Source of the DNA: Anaerolineales bacterium
Lineage (GTDB): Bacteria > Chloroflexota > Anaerolineae > Anaerolineales > Villigracilaceae
NCBI GenBank assembly: GCA_030834895.1
Contig: JAUQXA010000070.1
Coordinates: 62,001-126,000 of the forward strand
Length of the DNA stretch: 64,000 bases
Reading direction: 5' to 3'
The first letter of the stretch is position 1; each line of letters begins with the position of its first letter. A program made the translations under genes and the position numbers. Below are positions 43,791 through 52,415 of this stretch, piece by piece. The notes below the pieces were generated by a model. It made no database searches and was not told where the DNA came from. It was given only the letters and a program-made list of their open reading frames with translations.

Positions 43791-43828
43791 AAAAACGGGA
43801 CAGGCTTTTTAGGGCTTGTCCCGTTTTA
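43791..43828. terminator. AAAACGGGA-type terminator, copy 2
   Basis: aaaaacgggacaggc and gcttgtcccgtttt, with a T-run on both strands; it separates convergent genes. Confidence 0.85.
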
Positions 43829-43837
43829 TTTTTGCCT

Positions 43838-44146
43838 TCATGTCGCGTCAGTCAATTTACGCTGCACGCTCTGGATTTTGCCCTCCATCGTTTGAGACTT
43901 GTCTGTCCGTGTCCCGGCTTTGATGACGGTGGAAATGCGCGGCGCTCCCATCCCGTGGACTACTTCGTGACAGCGCTTGATGGCGGCGAATACCTCGTCC
44001 CATTCGCCTTCAATGTTCGTCCCGTTGGCGTGGAGTTGCGTTTTCAGCCCTGCCTCTGATAGGACTTTTTCGCAAGCAGCGACGTAGGGCGAGAGCGACA
44101 CGCCCACTCCAAGGGGGATAATGGTCAAATCAACGATGACTTTCAT
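43838..44146 (-). CDS. MTH1187 family thiamine-binding protein (YqgV-like), copy 2
   Basis: 102 residues, about 92 percent identical to the protein at 40161-40469 and on the same strand 3.7 kb away. All family motifs are kept (MKVIVDLTIIPLGVGVSLSP, HANGTNIEGEWDEVF). The two copies enclose the two-component system and the redox operon. AGGAG precedes the ATG. Confidence 0.9.
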   Translation of the reverse strand: MKVIVDLTIIPLGVGVSLSPYVAACEKVLSEAGLKTQLHANGTNIEGEWDEVFAAIKRCHEVVHGMGAPRISTVIKAGTRTDKSQTMEGKIQSVQRKLTDAT

Positions 44147-44543
44147 GGATGCTCCTAAAAGAATGAGAGTGACAAAGTTCCTGCAAAATGATTATACGCT
44201 TGCTTTGTGCAATAACCTGCTGGAGGACAAAATGGGACAAGCTTTTTAAGGCTCACCCCGTTTTGTGTCCGTCACAAATGGAACCTATGCCAAGCAATCC
44301 TTGGTTTAAACCAGCGCAAGAGGCCTTTTTCACTCTTTTATACACCCCACCATCCAAATTATCAGACTATTTTTATTTTTTCATGATTTAATAATAATTA
44401 TTTTAGGAAAAAACGCTTAAAATTTTATTTAATTGATACGTGGTGGAGCAACCTTCTGATGAAGTGGAAATTGCTTTCAATCCCAAGGTTCGCGGTGAAA
44501 CGTATTATAGGACTTTCCACCGTTTATACATTTTGGAGATCCC
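44147..44543. other. Intergenic region with a hairpin and AT-rich promoter zone
   Basis: No gene is supported. A degenerate copy of the AAAACGGGA hairpin is at 44229-44264. From about 44340 to 44430 the DNA is very AT-rich (tttaataataattatttta), a likely promoter region for the gene at 44544, though no clear -35/-10 pair was singled out. Confidence 0.5.
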
Positions 44544-46781
44544 ATGCTGGATGGCAACGAGCAAAAAGACTTAAAGGTTCAAGGCATCTCACGGCGTGAC
44601 TTCTTGAAATTTTGTTCCTTGATGATGGGGGCTCTTGCATTACCGCGTTCTTTTGTAAGCGCGATTGAAAATACGCTCACGACGCCAAAAAAGGACTCTC
44701 TTCCCGCACAACACTACTTCCAATGGCAGAATGAATTTTTATGCAAGACCATCTATCCCTTGCGCGAGCAAAAGCTGCGCGACTTTCTCATGTTTTATAT
44801 GGAAGTTGATATCTGGTCGCAATACAAGGACAAGGACATCAATGTCCTGACAAACGAAGTGGACGCATACAAAAAGGATTGGGAGGCAAACGCGGTTACG
44901 GCTCAAATTGAATACACTTTGTTGCGCGATTATTTCCTGAAGCAGGATGTCCGCGCGGATTATTCGAGTTTCCAGCCAATCGATGAGGCGGAATTGACCG
45001 AGATCAATAAGTTCCATGCTTTGTTTGTGCAGAGCTGGCCCAAGGATATCCGTGGCGAACGCAGCATTGTGGAGGGTTTGATCTCATACTGGATGCAGCA
45101 TCGCAACGGTATCAAAGGCTGGATCAGATCGCGCACCCGCAGGCACAACGCGATGGACCCCGCTCATCCCAAATACGTTCCAGAAGGCGAGGAACTGGAA
45201 TTCAAAGTACGCATAACACTACCGATGGCCGAGCAAGAGATGGATAAACTCCGTGCTTTCCTGGCCACCTATGACAAAATTGAGAAGCGGAAACTTGACT
45301 GGTACTGGATGCAAAAGCAGGGGCAGACTCCAGAGGGGATGACCGAAGCAGAGTTTCTTGCGAAGTATCCGCCTGAACAGCAGGTCACCATTCGTGATAT
45401 TGTGCGTTGGAAAGCCGAGCAATACACAAAGTCCATTGCAAAGAAAAATCAATATGAACTATTGGATATGATATATCAGCGTTTCCAAAAGGAACCGGAA
45501 CGATTCCCCCCATGGCTGCAATACATGGTTGTGCATTTTTCGGGTATGCGCTATGCAAGTGCGCATAGATCCTGGACCGACCCCAGGGACCTGCTGGTCA
45601 GATTGCAGGCTCCAAAAATCGAAGAGGAGATCAAGGCGCTGGATGATGCAACAGTCGAGGAACTTTGCCGGGAAAAAGTCGCAGTTTATGAAACATCGGC
45701 TGGGGTCCCGAGACCAAAACTGGCTGACGCACAGGAAAAGGAGTGGCGCGACAAAATCGGCTGGTACCTGCCCAATCTCAAAGGCAACGACCCAAAGACG
45801 CGCCGCCAGGGGTTGATAGACTTACGTAAGACCGAGGATGCCTACGAAATAATGAGCAGACCCACCCAGGAGGTGCTTGATACCTTGCGATCCATGAAAG
45901 CGACCTTCCCAGGCTGGGCCTGGAAGGAGGTCGTCAGGTTCACACCGCTGCGCGTGACGGAAGTCTCGGACCTGGGTTGGGAAAAACTCACACCGCAGGA
46001 AGTGGAAGAGCGCAATGCGCAACAGAGCAACGATATCCGCGCAATCATGGATGCATGGGAGAATTACGACCCATCCGCGTGGCGCGAAGAACATGGGCGC
46101 ACACAGGAAGTGATCGTTACACGCCTTGTGTGCAACGAAACCGCGGAGCATTGCCAGCACATCCGCGGGCACCTTCCTCCGGGTGGGCTGGCTGCAAGAC
46201 CGAAGTGGTACCTTGCCAATGAAGCGGAGGGCAAATTACCCGGCGCATATTTTGTCAGGCCAACTTCGGAAAAGGATTACACCCCGGGCGCAAGCGTCCT
46301 GTGGCTGCGATTTGTCGATTTTTCTATCATGAACCCATCGCAGTGGCAGATTGCAACGTGGTTGGTGACAAAACAAAAGGTTGGCTTGCTGCCTGCCGAG
46401 TTCAAAACGAAGAAGGCGAAGGATGGTGGCTGGGAGTACCAGTTCGGTGAAGTGACCACACGTTCGCGCACCACCGTTACGGCTGATAATCAGAAGGTGG
46501 TCAAGAGACAATGGCTGCGCTGGATTCACGAAGCAACGGTGGCTGAAGTGGCGGAAACCGTCGACGGCATGATGGTCCTCACATACGAGACCGCGCTGCC
46601 CGGTGGCGACAATGACACGTCCTCCGTCGGGATGTTCAAAACGCCGCTGGACTGGCATCTCTCAGACGGCACGGAAGATCTGTATAACCGCTCGTTTGTG
46701 GGATATGTCCCCGAGGGACAGGTTCCCTATGAGCACCTGAAAACACTGCTGGATTGGAACAGGATATTCGGGAGTACCTAA
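44544..46781 (+). CDS. Tat-exported protein of unknown function
   Basis: 745 residues with GGAG before the ATG. Residues 16-45 form a twin-arginine signal (ISRRDFLKFCSLMMGALALP), so it should be folded in the cytosol, probably with a cofactor or partner, and then exported. The mature part is rich in Trp, Tyr and charged residues, with no further membrane segment. Landmarks are HIRGHLPPGGLAARPKWYLA, LWLRFVDFSIMNPSQWQIAT and VAETVDGMMVLTYETALPGG. Only two Cys remain after the signal (NETAEHCQH, LVCNE), so a multi-cluster iron-sulfur protein is unlikely. I do not recognise the family. Confidence 0.8.
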   Translation: MLDGNEQKDLKVQGISRRDFLKFCSLMMGALALPRSFVSAIENTLTTPKKDSLPAQHYFQWQNEFLCKTIYPLREQKLRDFLMFYMEVDIWSQYKDKDINVLTNEVDAYKKDWEANAVTAQIEYTLLRDYFLKQDVRADYSSFQPIDEAELTEINKFHALFVQSWPKDIRGERSIVEGLISYWMQHRNGIKGWIRSRTRRHNAMDPAHPKYVPEGEELEFKVRITLPMAEQEMDKLRAFLATYDKIEKRKLDWYWMQKQGQTPEGMTEAEFLAKYPPEQQVTIRDIVRWKAEQYTKSIAKKNQYELLDMIYQRFQKEPERFPPWLQYMVVHFSGMRYASAHRSWTDPRDLLVRLQAPKIEEEIKALDDATVEELCREKVAVYETSAGVPRPKLADAQEKEWRDKIGWYLPNLKGNDPKTRRQGLIDLRKTEDAYEIMSRPTQEVLDTLRSMKATFPGWAWKEVVRFTPLRVTEVSDLGWEKLTPQEVEERNAQQSNDIRAIMDAWENYDPSAWREEHGRTQEVIVTRLVCNETAEHCQHIRGHLPPGGLAARPKWYLANEAEGKLPGAYFVRPTSEKDYTPGASVLWLRFVDFSIMNPSQWQIATWLVTKQKVGLLPAEFKTKKAKDGGWEYQFGEVTTRSRTTVTADNQKVVKRQWLRWIHEATVAEVAETVDGMMVLTYETALPGGDNDTSSVGMFKTPLDWHLSDGTEDLYNRSFVGYVPEGQVPYEHLKTLLDWNRIFGST

Positions 46782-46796
46782 CATCGCGTAATATGT

Positions 46797-46881
46797 GTCT
46801 TTCTGAGGGAGCAAAGCGACCGAAGAATCCCGCCGCTTTGCGGCGGAGACCCTTCGCTACGCTCAGGGCGACATCCCTTTG
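46797..46881. repeat. Dispersed inverted repeat downstream of the Tat protein gene
   Basis: tttctgagggagcaaagcga faces ccttcgctacgctcagggcg, with a central hairpin ccgccgctttgcggcgg. It is a different family from the CATTGCGAG repeats and is seen once here. Confidence 0.6.
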
Positions 46882-46997
46882 TTTTGTGTTATAGGCACTC
46901 TCGGATATTCAGTGTGTAGTTGTATTTCGAGAAAACGATCGTAAAATTCCTGGCTATCATGAGGTGGTGAAAGGATACCAGCTTTGCAAGCGCAGAT

Positions 46998-47035
46998 AAA
47001 AACGGGACAGGCTTTTTACGGCTTGTCCCGTTTTT
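46998..47035. terminator. AAAACGGGA-type terminator, copy 4
   Basis: aaaacgggacaggctttt and cggcttgtcccgttttt, ending one base before the stop of the minus-strand gene at 47037. Confidence 0.85.
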
Positions 47036-47036
47036 G

Positions 47037-47804
47037 TTATTCAATCAATGTTCTTTCCCAATAATACCAATTTTTTACAAAAGGAATTCTACGGTAACTA
47101 TCTCTCCAAGCTTTTTGCTCTTGCTTCTCCTCTGGGCTATATGCAAATCCATAAACAGCGATAGGATACCATATGTCGCTAATCATCTTGACAGTCGTTC
47201 CCTCAATCTCAACTCCATATAACTGAAACAATCCAACCCGTTGTGTCTTTGATTCAGCATAAAAACCATCAGGATGCTTTGCGTATGTAGCCGCTGCAAA
47301 ATCCTCCAACTCTTGCTGGCTGAGTTTAAATCGAATTTCAAATGGCACGGAATAGAAATCCAACAAATAACCGCCAAGAAGACTCAGCAATACAACATAA
47401 ACGATTGGATGGCGAAATAGGTCAAGTGCGTTCTGTAAGTTCCAGCCTTTTACCCTTAAACGAAGAAATAGAAACATCAGGAACGCGACTGTCAACGATA
47501 TCAGCCCAAAGCCGTACACGATTGAATCCGAGATTTTTCGCACACCATCGCTCAGACTATAAAACCACAAGAGAAGCCAGGCAACAGATGCTACGATAGT
47601 CACAATCTCTATTAATTTTGCAGTTTGAGTTAATGCTTTAGTTTTTTTATTATTTGTGCTGTTGATTGTAAACTCATCCCAATCCTGAACATACTGGTCT
47701 TTCGGCTTTTCGATCTTTTCCTGTTCTTTGCGAAGATATATGTACACCTTGCTTCCAAGAAGCAGAACTACAACAAGAAAGATAAGGAACATAATCATGG
47801 TCAT
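47037..47804 (-). CDS. Hypothetical four-helix membrane protein
   Basis: 255 residues. One membrane segment lies at the N-terminus (2-22) and three more at about 65-160, with a charged loop between, and a soluble C-terminal domain (about 165-255) containing FKLSQQELEDFAAATYAKHP and YGVEIEGTTVKMI. No family is recognised. It is AT-rich compared with neighbours on both sides. It may be a cargo gene of recent arrival. Confidence 0.65.
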   Translation of the reverse strand: MTMIMFLIFLVVVLLLGSKVYIYLRKEQEKIEKPKDQYVQDWDEFTINSTNNKKTKALTQTAKLIEIVTIVASVAWLLLWFYSLSDGVRKISDSIVYGFGLISLTVAFLMFLFLRLRVKGWNLQNALDLFRHPIVYVVLLSLLGGYLLDFYSVPFEIRFKLSQQELEDFAAATYAKHPDGFYAESKTQRVGLFQLYGVEIEGTTVKMISDIWYPIAVYGFAYSPEEKQEQKAWRDSYRRIPFVKNWYYWERTLIE

Positions 47805-47844
47805 AAAATGGCCTCTGTGAATTTGCCCAACAAAACTTTCTTTT

Positions 47845-48660
47845 TTACTCCCTACTTACTTCTACCGCCACCTCGATGATCCTGTCCAGCCGAAACGTCC
47901 GCTCGGCGTTGCGGGTGTGACAAAAGGCTTGCAGGTAGATATAGTCCGTCAGCCCGATGACTTCCTTGGGGGTAATCCAGCGCTCGGAGATTTCGCCGTT
48001 CTTGTCCATGTATTTGATGAAGAGTCTGCGTCCGCTGTAGATGGCTTCGCTGAGTTCGGTCGGCAGGTACACGCCTTCCTGCGGCCAGGCGGGGGAGTTG
48101 TAGATGCCGATGTACTCCTCAAGCGGCTTGCCGTTGGGTTTGAGCGCGTCCATCATGGCGAAGAAAAAGTTCTTCAAGGTCAGCGCGTCGGTTTGGGCGC
48201 GTGAGGCTTGCCCCTTGGACGGGACGTTGAACGCCTCTGCCAGATAATTCAAACTGTACGACGGCAGGTCGAAGTAATCGCGGGCGACGAGCAGGGTGTC
48301 GATCAGGTTGGGATACTCGACCGTCCGTCCCAGCTTGCGGTATTCGTTGTCGAGGAATTGCAGGTCGAACTTGGCGTTGTGGCAGACGATAACCGCATCC
48401 TTTAATGCCGCTTCCAGTTGGTCGGTGACTTCGGCGAAGAGCGGAGCCGCCGCCAGTTTGGATTCGTCCAAGCCGTTGACGTGAGTCGCCGACGGGGAAA
48501 GTTCCCGCTCGGGGTTGACGAGCAGGTCAAGGGTGGACTTGACCCGTTTCCCCTCGGTCACGATGACGGCGATCTGGCAAATCCTGTCCCCGAACCAGGT
48601 GGAAAGTCCGGTGGTTTCAACATCCAAAAAGGCGAAGCGCGCGTTGGAAATATCAATCAT
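47845..48660 (-). CDS. DnaQ-type exonuclease domain fused to a WYL-like domain
   Basis: 271 residues. Residues 8-170 are a DEDD exonuclease fold: FLDVETTGLSTWFGDRICQI (ExoI), VIVCHNAKFDLQFLD (ExoII) and ASRAQTDALTLKNFF (ExoIII). In ExoIII the usual H-x-A-x-x-D reads S-R-A-Q-T-D, so the general-base His is Ser. Residues about 200-271 look like a WYL domain (EAIYSGRRLFIKYMDKNGEI, ERWITPKEVIG, RTFRLDRI), a ligand or nucleic-acid sensor found in defence and repair regulators. The fusion suggests a regulated nuclease or a non-catalytic binding protein. Confidence 0.75.
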   Translation of the reverse strand: MIDISNARFAFLDVETTGLSTWFGDRICQIAVIVTEGKRVKSTLDLLVNPERELSPSATHVNGLDESKLAAAPLFAEVTDQLEAALKDAVIVCHNAKFDLQFLDNEYRKLGRTVEYPNLIDTLLVARDYFDLPSYSLNYLAEAFNVPSKGQASRAQTDALTLKNFFFAMMDALKPNGKPLEEYIGIYNSPAWPQEGVYLPTELSEAIYSGRRLFIKYMDKNGEISERWITPKEVIGLTDYIYLQAFCHTRNAERTFRLDRIIEVAVEVSRE

Positions 48661-48686
48661 GCCGCCTATCTTACCATGCCGCCCCT

Positions 48687-48729
48687 CGTCATTGCGAGCG
48701 AGCCGCTGCGCGGCTCGCTCGCAATGACG
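48687..48729. repeat. Perfect palindrome of the CATTGCGAG family
   Basis: Two 20-base arms (CGTCATTGCGAGCGAGCCGC and its complement) around TGC, placed between the exonuclease start and the PPK2 stop. This is the simplest and most symmetrical copy in the window. Confidence 0.85.
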
Positions 48730-48731
48730 GG

Positions 48732-49583
48732 TTAATACACTTCTGGCACGAAGGTCTGGTCGGTGATGGGCGGGCGGATGTAGCCTGTGTCCTCCTGACG
48801 CGGCGGGAGCTTCATCTTTTCGGGAGTCAGGTCTTCAAAGGGGATCAGGCTCAAGAGGTGGGTCATGCAATTCAGGCGGGCGCGTTTCTTATCGTCGGAG
48901 TGGACGATGTACCACGGGCACTGCTTGGTGTCGGTGTAGCGGAGCATGTCGTCCTTGGCGCGGGAATATTCCACCCAGCGTGAGCGGGATTGCAAATCCA
49001 TCGGACTGAGCTTCCAGCGTTTGGTTGGGTCGTCGATCCGTGCCTGAAAGCGGCGTTCCTGTTCCTCGTCGCTGACCGAGAACCAGTACTTGACCAGGAT
49101 AATGCCCGAGCGCACCAGCATCCGCTCGAACTCGGGACAGGAACGCATGAACTCGCCGTACTCCTCGTCGGTGCAAAATCCCATCACATGTTCGACGCCC
49201 GCGCGGTTGTACCAGGAACGGTCAAAGAGCACCATCTCACCCGCGGACGGCAGGTGCGCCACGTAACGCTGGAAATACCACTGGGACTTTTCGCGCTCGG
49301 TGGGGGCGGGCAGCGCCGCCACACGGCAGATGCGCGGGTTCAGGCATTCGGTGATGCGCTTGATCGCGCCGCCCTTTCCAGCCGCGTCCCTGCCCTCGAA
49401 GATGACCACCACCCTCAGTCCCTGGGCTTTGATCCACTCCTGTAGTTTTACCAGTTCCAGTTGGAGCTTTTGCAGATGCTTCAAGTATTCCTTGTTTCCC
49501 AGCTTCTCCCCCTTCTCCTTTGGCTGGGACTCGTTCTCCACTGACTCCTGCTTTGCTTTATCCTTTTTCTTCTTTTTGGACAT
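48732..49583 (-). CDS. ppk2: Polyphosphate kinase 2
   Basis: 283 residues. Walker A VVVIFEGRDAAGKGGAIKRI, lid region ALPAPTEREKSQWYFQRYV, and Walker B MVLFDRSWYNRAGVEHVMGF are complete and typical of single-domain PPK2. The first 30 residues are Lys/Glu-rich and probably disordered. The enzyme moves phosphate between polyphosphate and nucleoside di- or monophosphates; the preferred nucleotide cannot be read from sequence. Confidence 0.95.
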   Translation of the reverse strand: MSKKKKKDKAKQESVENESQPKEKGEKLGNKEYLKHLQKLQLELVKLQEWIKAQGLRVVVIFEGRDAAGKGGAIKRITECLNPRICRVAALPAPTEREKSQWYFQRYVAHLPSAGEMVLFDRSWYNRAGVEHVMGFCTDEEYGEFMRSCPEFERMLVRSGIILVKYWFSVSDEEQERRFQARIDDPTKRWKLSPMDLQSRSRWVEYSRAKDDMLRYTDTKQCPWYIVHSDDKKRARLNCMTHLLSLIPFEDLTPEKMKLPPRQEDTGYIRPPITDQTFVPEVY

Positions 49584-49666
49584 GGCTGGCTCCTGCGAAT
49601 GAGATGAGCAAATCTAAAATCATTATAGGGATTGGGGTGGCGGTTGTCAAATTGTTCTTGTACTAC

Positions 49667-49796
49667 GTCATTGCGAGGAGCGAGCGACACTTGCACCGCA
49701 CGCAAGTGCAGGTGTAGCGAGCGACGAAGCAATCTCCTCATAACATGGGATTGCTTCGTCGCTCACCGCAAAGCGGTTTGCTCCTCGCAATGACAG
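49667..49796. repeat. Large CATTGCGAG-type repeat with nested palindrome
   Basis: It begins cgtcattgcgaggagcgag and ends gctcctcgcaatgaca. Inside are a nested piece (cacttgcaccgcacgcaagt, then gcaggtgt) almost identical to that in the copy at 4233-4361, and a second palindrome accgcaaagcggt. Confidence 0.82.
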
Positions 49797-49843
49797 GTTT
49801 GCGCAACTTGTAGTATATTTCCCCCCTCAAAGGAACAGACTTC

Positions 49844-51655
49844 ATGGCATTGGTCGGCTTACAGGATGTGAGCCTCGGCTTTGGGGGACCGAGGCTTTTC
49901 GATGGCATCAACCTCCAGATCGAGCAGGGCGAGCGGGTGGGGTTGCTTGGGCGTAACGGCGCGGGCAAATCCACACTGCTCAAACTGGTCAACGGGGATT
50001 TTTCTCCACACGGCGGGGCGGTCTCGCGTCAGCAAAATTTGCGCTCGGCTTATCTTCCGCAGGAAGTCCCCGTGGACGTGACGGGCAAAGTCTTCGACAT
50101 CGTCGCGGGCGGATTGGATTCGCCGCACGTCCACGACGAAGTCCACTGGCAGGGACAGCTTCAAGTGGAGCAGGTCATCTCGCGCATGATGCTGGATGGG
50201 GATGCCCGCTTCGAGACTCTGTCCGCGGGGATGAAGCGCCGCGTGATGCTCGCCCGAGGGTTGGTCCGCGACCCTGAGCTTCTTCTCCTCGACGAGCCGA
50301 CCAACCACCTCGATATCGCCTCCATTGACTGGCTCGAAGGTTTTCTCAAACGCTGGGGAGGCACGCTCTTGTTCGTGACGCATGACCGCGTCTTCCTGCA
50401 AAAACTCACCACCCGCATCATCGAACTGGATCGTGGTCAACTCTACGATTGGGATTGCAGCTACACCACCTTCCTCGAACGGCGCGAAGCCATGCTCAGC
50501 GCCGAGGCGGAACAGAACGTCCTCTTCGACAAAAAGCTGGCGCAGGAGGAAGCCTGGATTCGCAAAGGCATCGAAGCGCGGCGCACGCGCAACGAGGGAC
50601 GGGTGCGCGCGCTCAAACGTCTGCGCGAACAACGGCAGGAACGACGCGAACGCCCTGGAAAAATCAAGATGCAGATTCAAGCCGACAAGCGTTCGGGCAA
50701 GCTGGTCATCGAAGCGGAGAACGTCAGCTACGCGTTTGGTGACAAGCCCATCGTCAGCGACTTCACCACCACGATTCAACGCGGCGACAAGATTGGTATC
50801 ATCGGACCGAACGGCTCTGGCAAGACGACCTTGCTGCGGTTGCTGGTCGGCGAGTTGACGCCGCAAAGCGGCGCGGTGGAACACGGCACGAACCTGCAAA
50901 TCTCCTACTTCGACCAGCTCCGCGCCCAACTCGACGAAAGCAAGTCCGTGCTGGATAACGTCGGGCAGGGACGGGACAGCATCACGGTCAACGGCAAGGT
51001 GCGCAACATCAACGCCTACCTCGAAGATTTTCTCTTTACCAAAGAGCGGATCAACGCACCCATCACCGCCCTCTCTGGCGGCGAGCGCAACCGTCTCATG
51101 CTGGCTCGTCTGCTGGCTCAACCTGCCAACCTGCTCGTCCTCGATGAACCCACCAACGATCTCGACGTGGAAACACTGGAAGTCCTCGAAGAACTTTTGC
51201 TCGAATACGAGGGCACGCTGTTGATGGTCAGTCACGACCGCGCCTTCCTCAACAACATCGTCACCAGCACGATGTCCCTCGATGGCAGCGGACGTGTGAC
51301 CGAAACTGTCGGCGGCTATGACGATTGGCAGAGTCAGAACCAGCAGTCAGCGAGGTCTGAGTCCAAGCCGCGCAAAGCAACCGTCAGCGAGACGCAGGCT
51401 GAGTCCGCGCCGAAGAAATTAAGTTACAAGGAACAACGCGCGCTCGAATCCCAAAAGAAGGAACTGGCTGAACTTCCCCGACGCATCGAAAAACTCGAAA
51501 CCGACATCCATGCTCTGACTGTTGAGATGGCTTCCCCGTCGTTTTATCAACGAGACAGCACCGAGATCACGCGAGTTGCCAATCAATTGAAAGAGATGCA
51601 AGATGAGTTAACGCAGGAATATCACAGGTGGGAAGAGTTGGAAAATAAATTGTAG
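49844..51655 (+). CDS. uup: ABC-F ATPase Uup
   Basis: 603 residues. Two cassettes: LGRNGAGKSTLLKLVNG with LSAGMKRRVMLARGLV and LLLDEPTNHLD, then GPNGSGKTTLLRLLVG with LSGGERNRLMLARLL and LVLDEPTNDLD. The C-terminal extension (KLSYKEQRALESQKKELAEL onward) is the coiled-coil Uup domain that binds branched DNA or the ribosome. The first cassette's signature has A in place of the second G (LSAGMK). The stop TAG lies inside the palindrome at 51652-51679, so the last residues may have been altered by its insertion. Confidence 0.93.
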   Translation: MALVGLQDVSLGFGGPRLFDGINLQIEQGERVGLLGRNGAGKSTLLKLVNGDFSPHGGAVSRQQNLRSAYLPQEVPVDVTGKVFDIVAGGLDSPHVHDEVHWQGQLQVEQVISRMMLDGDARFETLSAGMKRRVMLARGLVRDPELLLLDEPTNHLDIASIDWLEGFLKRWGGTLLFVTHDRVFLQKLTTRIIELDRGQLYDWDCSYTTFLERREAMLSAEAEQNVLFDKKLAQEEAWIRKGIEARRTRNEGRVRALKRLREQRQERRERPGKIKMQIQADKRSGKLVIEAENVSYAFGDKPIVSDFTTTIQRGDKIGIIGPNGSGKTTLLRLLVGELTPQSGAVEHGTNLQISYFDQLRAQLDESKSVLDNVGQGRDSITVNGKVRNINAYLEDFLFTKERINAPITALSGGERNRLMLARLLAQPANLLVLDEPTNDLDVETLEVLEELLLEYEGTLLMVSHDRAFLNNIVTSTMSLDGSGRVTETVGGYDDWQSQNQQSARSESKPRKATVSETQAESAPKKLSYKEQRALESQKKELAELPRRIEKLETDIHALTVEMASPSFYQRDSTEITRVANQLKEMQDELTQEYHRWEELENKL

Positions 51656-51679
51656 GGGCACAGCATGCTGTGCCCCTAC
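51652..51679. repeat. 28-base perfect palindrome containing the uup stop codon
   Basis: Arms GTAGGGGC and GCCCCTAC around ACAGCATGCTGT. The same arms with a different 12-base centre occur inside leuS at 59246-59273. Confidence 0.85.
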
Positions 51680-51686
51680 CCAAAAT

Positions 51687-52415
51687 CTACTTCGTAATCC
51701 CCAGATAACTTTCCATCACGCGCTTGTCGTGGAGCAGGTCCTGTCCCGTGCCTTCCATTTGGATATTACCTGTCTTCAGCACATAAGCACGGTTGCAGAC
51801 GTCCAGCGCAATCGAGGCATTCTGTTCCACCAGCAGGATGGTCAATCCCAGTTCCTTGTTCAAGCGGACGATGGTCTCGAACATCAGGCTGATGACGATG
51901 GGCGCGAGTCCCAGCGACGGCTCGTCGAGCATCAACATCTTCGGCTTGGACATGAGCGCGCGTCCAACCGCCAGCATTTGCTGTTCGCCGCCGGAGAGAG
52001 TCCCGCCGCGCTGGTTGATACGTTCCTTGAGACGTGGGAAGAGGGTGAAAACCTCCTCCATGGTGGCTTCGATTTCGTGACGGTCGTTGCGGGTATAGGC
52101 GCCAGCCATCAGGTTTTCGCGCACCGAAAGCGGGGAGAAAATCCGACGTCCTTCAGGGGAGAGGGTGATGCCATCTTTGATAACTTCGTGCGATTCCTTC
52201 TTGAGAGGCTGCCCGTCGAAGAAGATTTTTCCCGATGTGAAGGATTTGACCGCCACGATGGTCTTCATCAGGGTGGATTTGCCCGCGCCGTTCGCGCCGA
52301 TCACCGAGACGATCTCGCCCTTGTCCACGTGCAGGCTGACCTGGTTGAGGGCACAGATGCCGCCGTAGTAAACGGACAGTTCTTGAATATCGAGAAGGGG
52401 AGTTTGCTCAGTCAT
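51687..52415 (-). CDS. livF: Branched-chain amino acid ABC transporter ATP-binding protein LivF
   Basis: 242 residues from ATG 52415, overlapping the end of livG by eight bases; an in-frame extension to 52448 is inside livG. Walker A GANGAGKSTLMKTIV, signature LSGGEQQMLAVGRALM and Walker B MLMLDEPSLGLAP (the LAP ending is typical of LivF) are present. It is the last gene of the livKHMGF operon. Confidence 0.94.
   Translation of the reverse strand: MTEQTPLLDIQELSVYYGGICALNQVSLHVDKGEIVSVIGANGAGKSTLMKTIVAVKSFTSGKIFFDGQPLKKESHEVIKDGITLSPEGRRIFSPLSVRENLMAGAYTRNDRHEIEATMEEVFTLFPRLKERINQRGGTLSGGEQQMLAVGRALMSKPKMLMLDEPSLGLAPIVISLMFETIVRLNKELGLTILLVEQNASIALDVCNRAYVLKTGNIQMEGTGQDLLHDKRVMESYLGITK

Noticed and set aside
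49859..51235. 458-codon open frame on the minus strand
   Set aside because: It lies wholly antisense to uup, whose ABC motifs are complete; long antisense frames are common in GC-rich genes.
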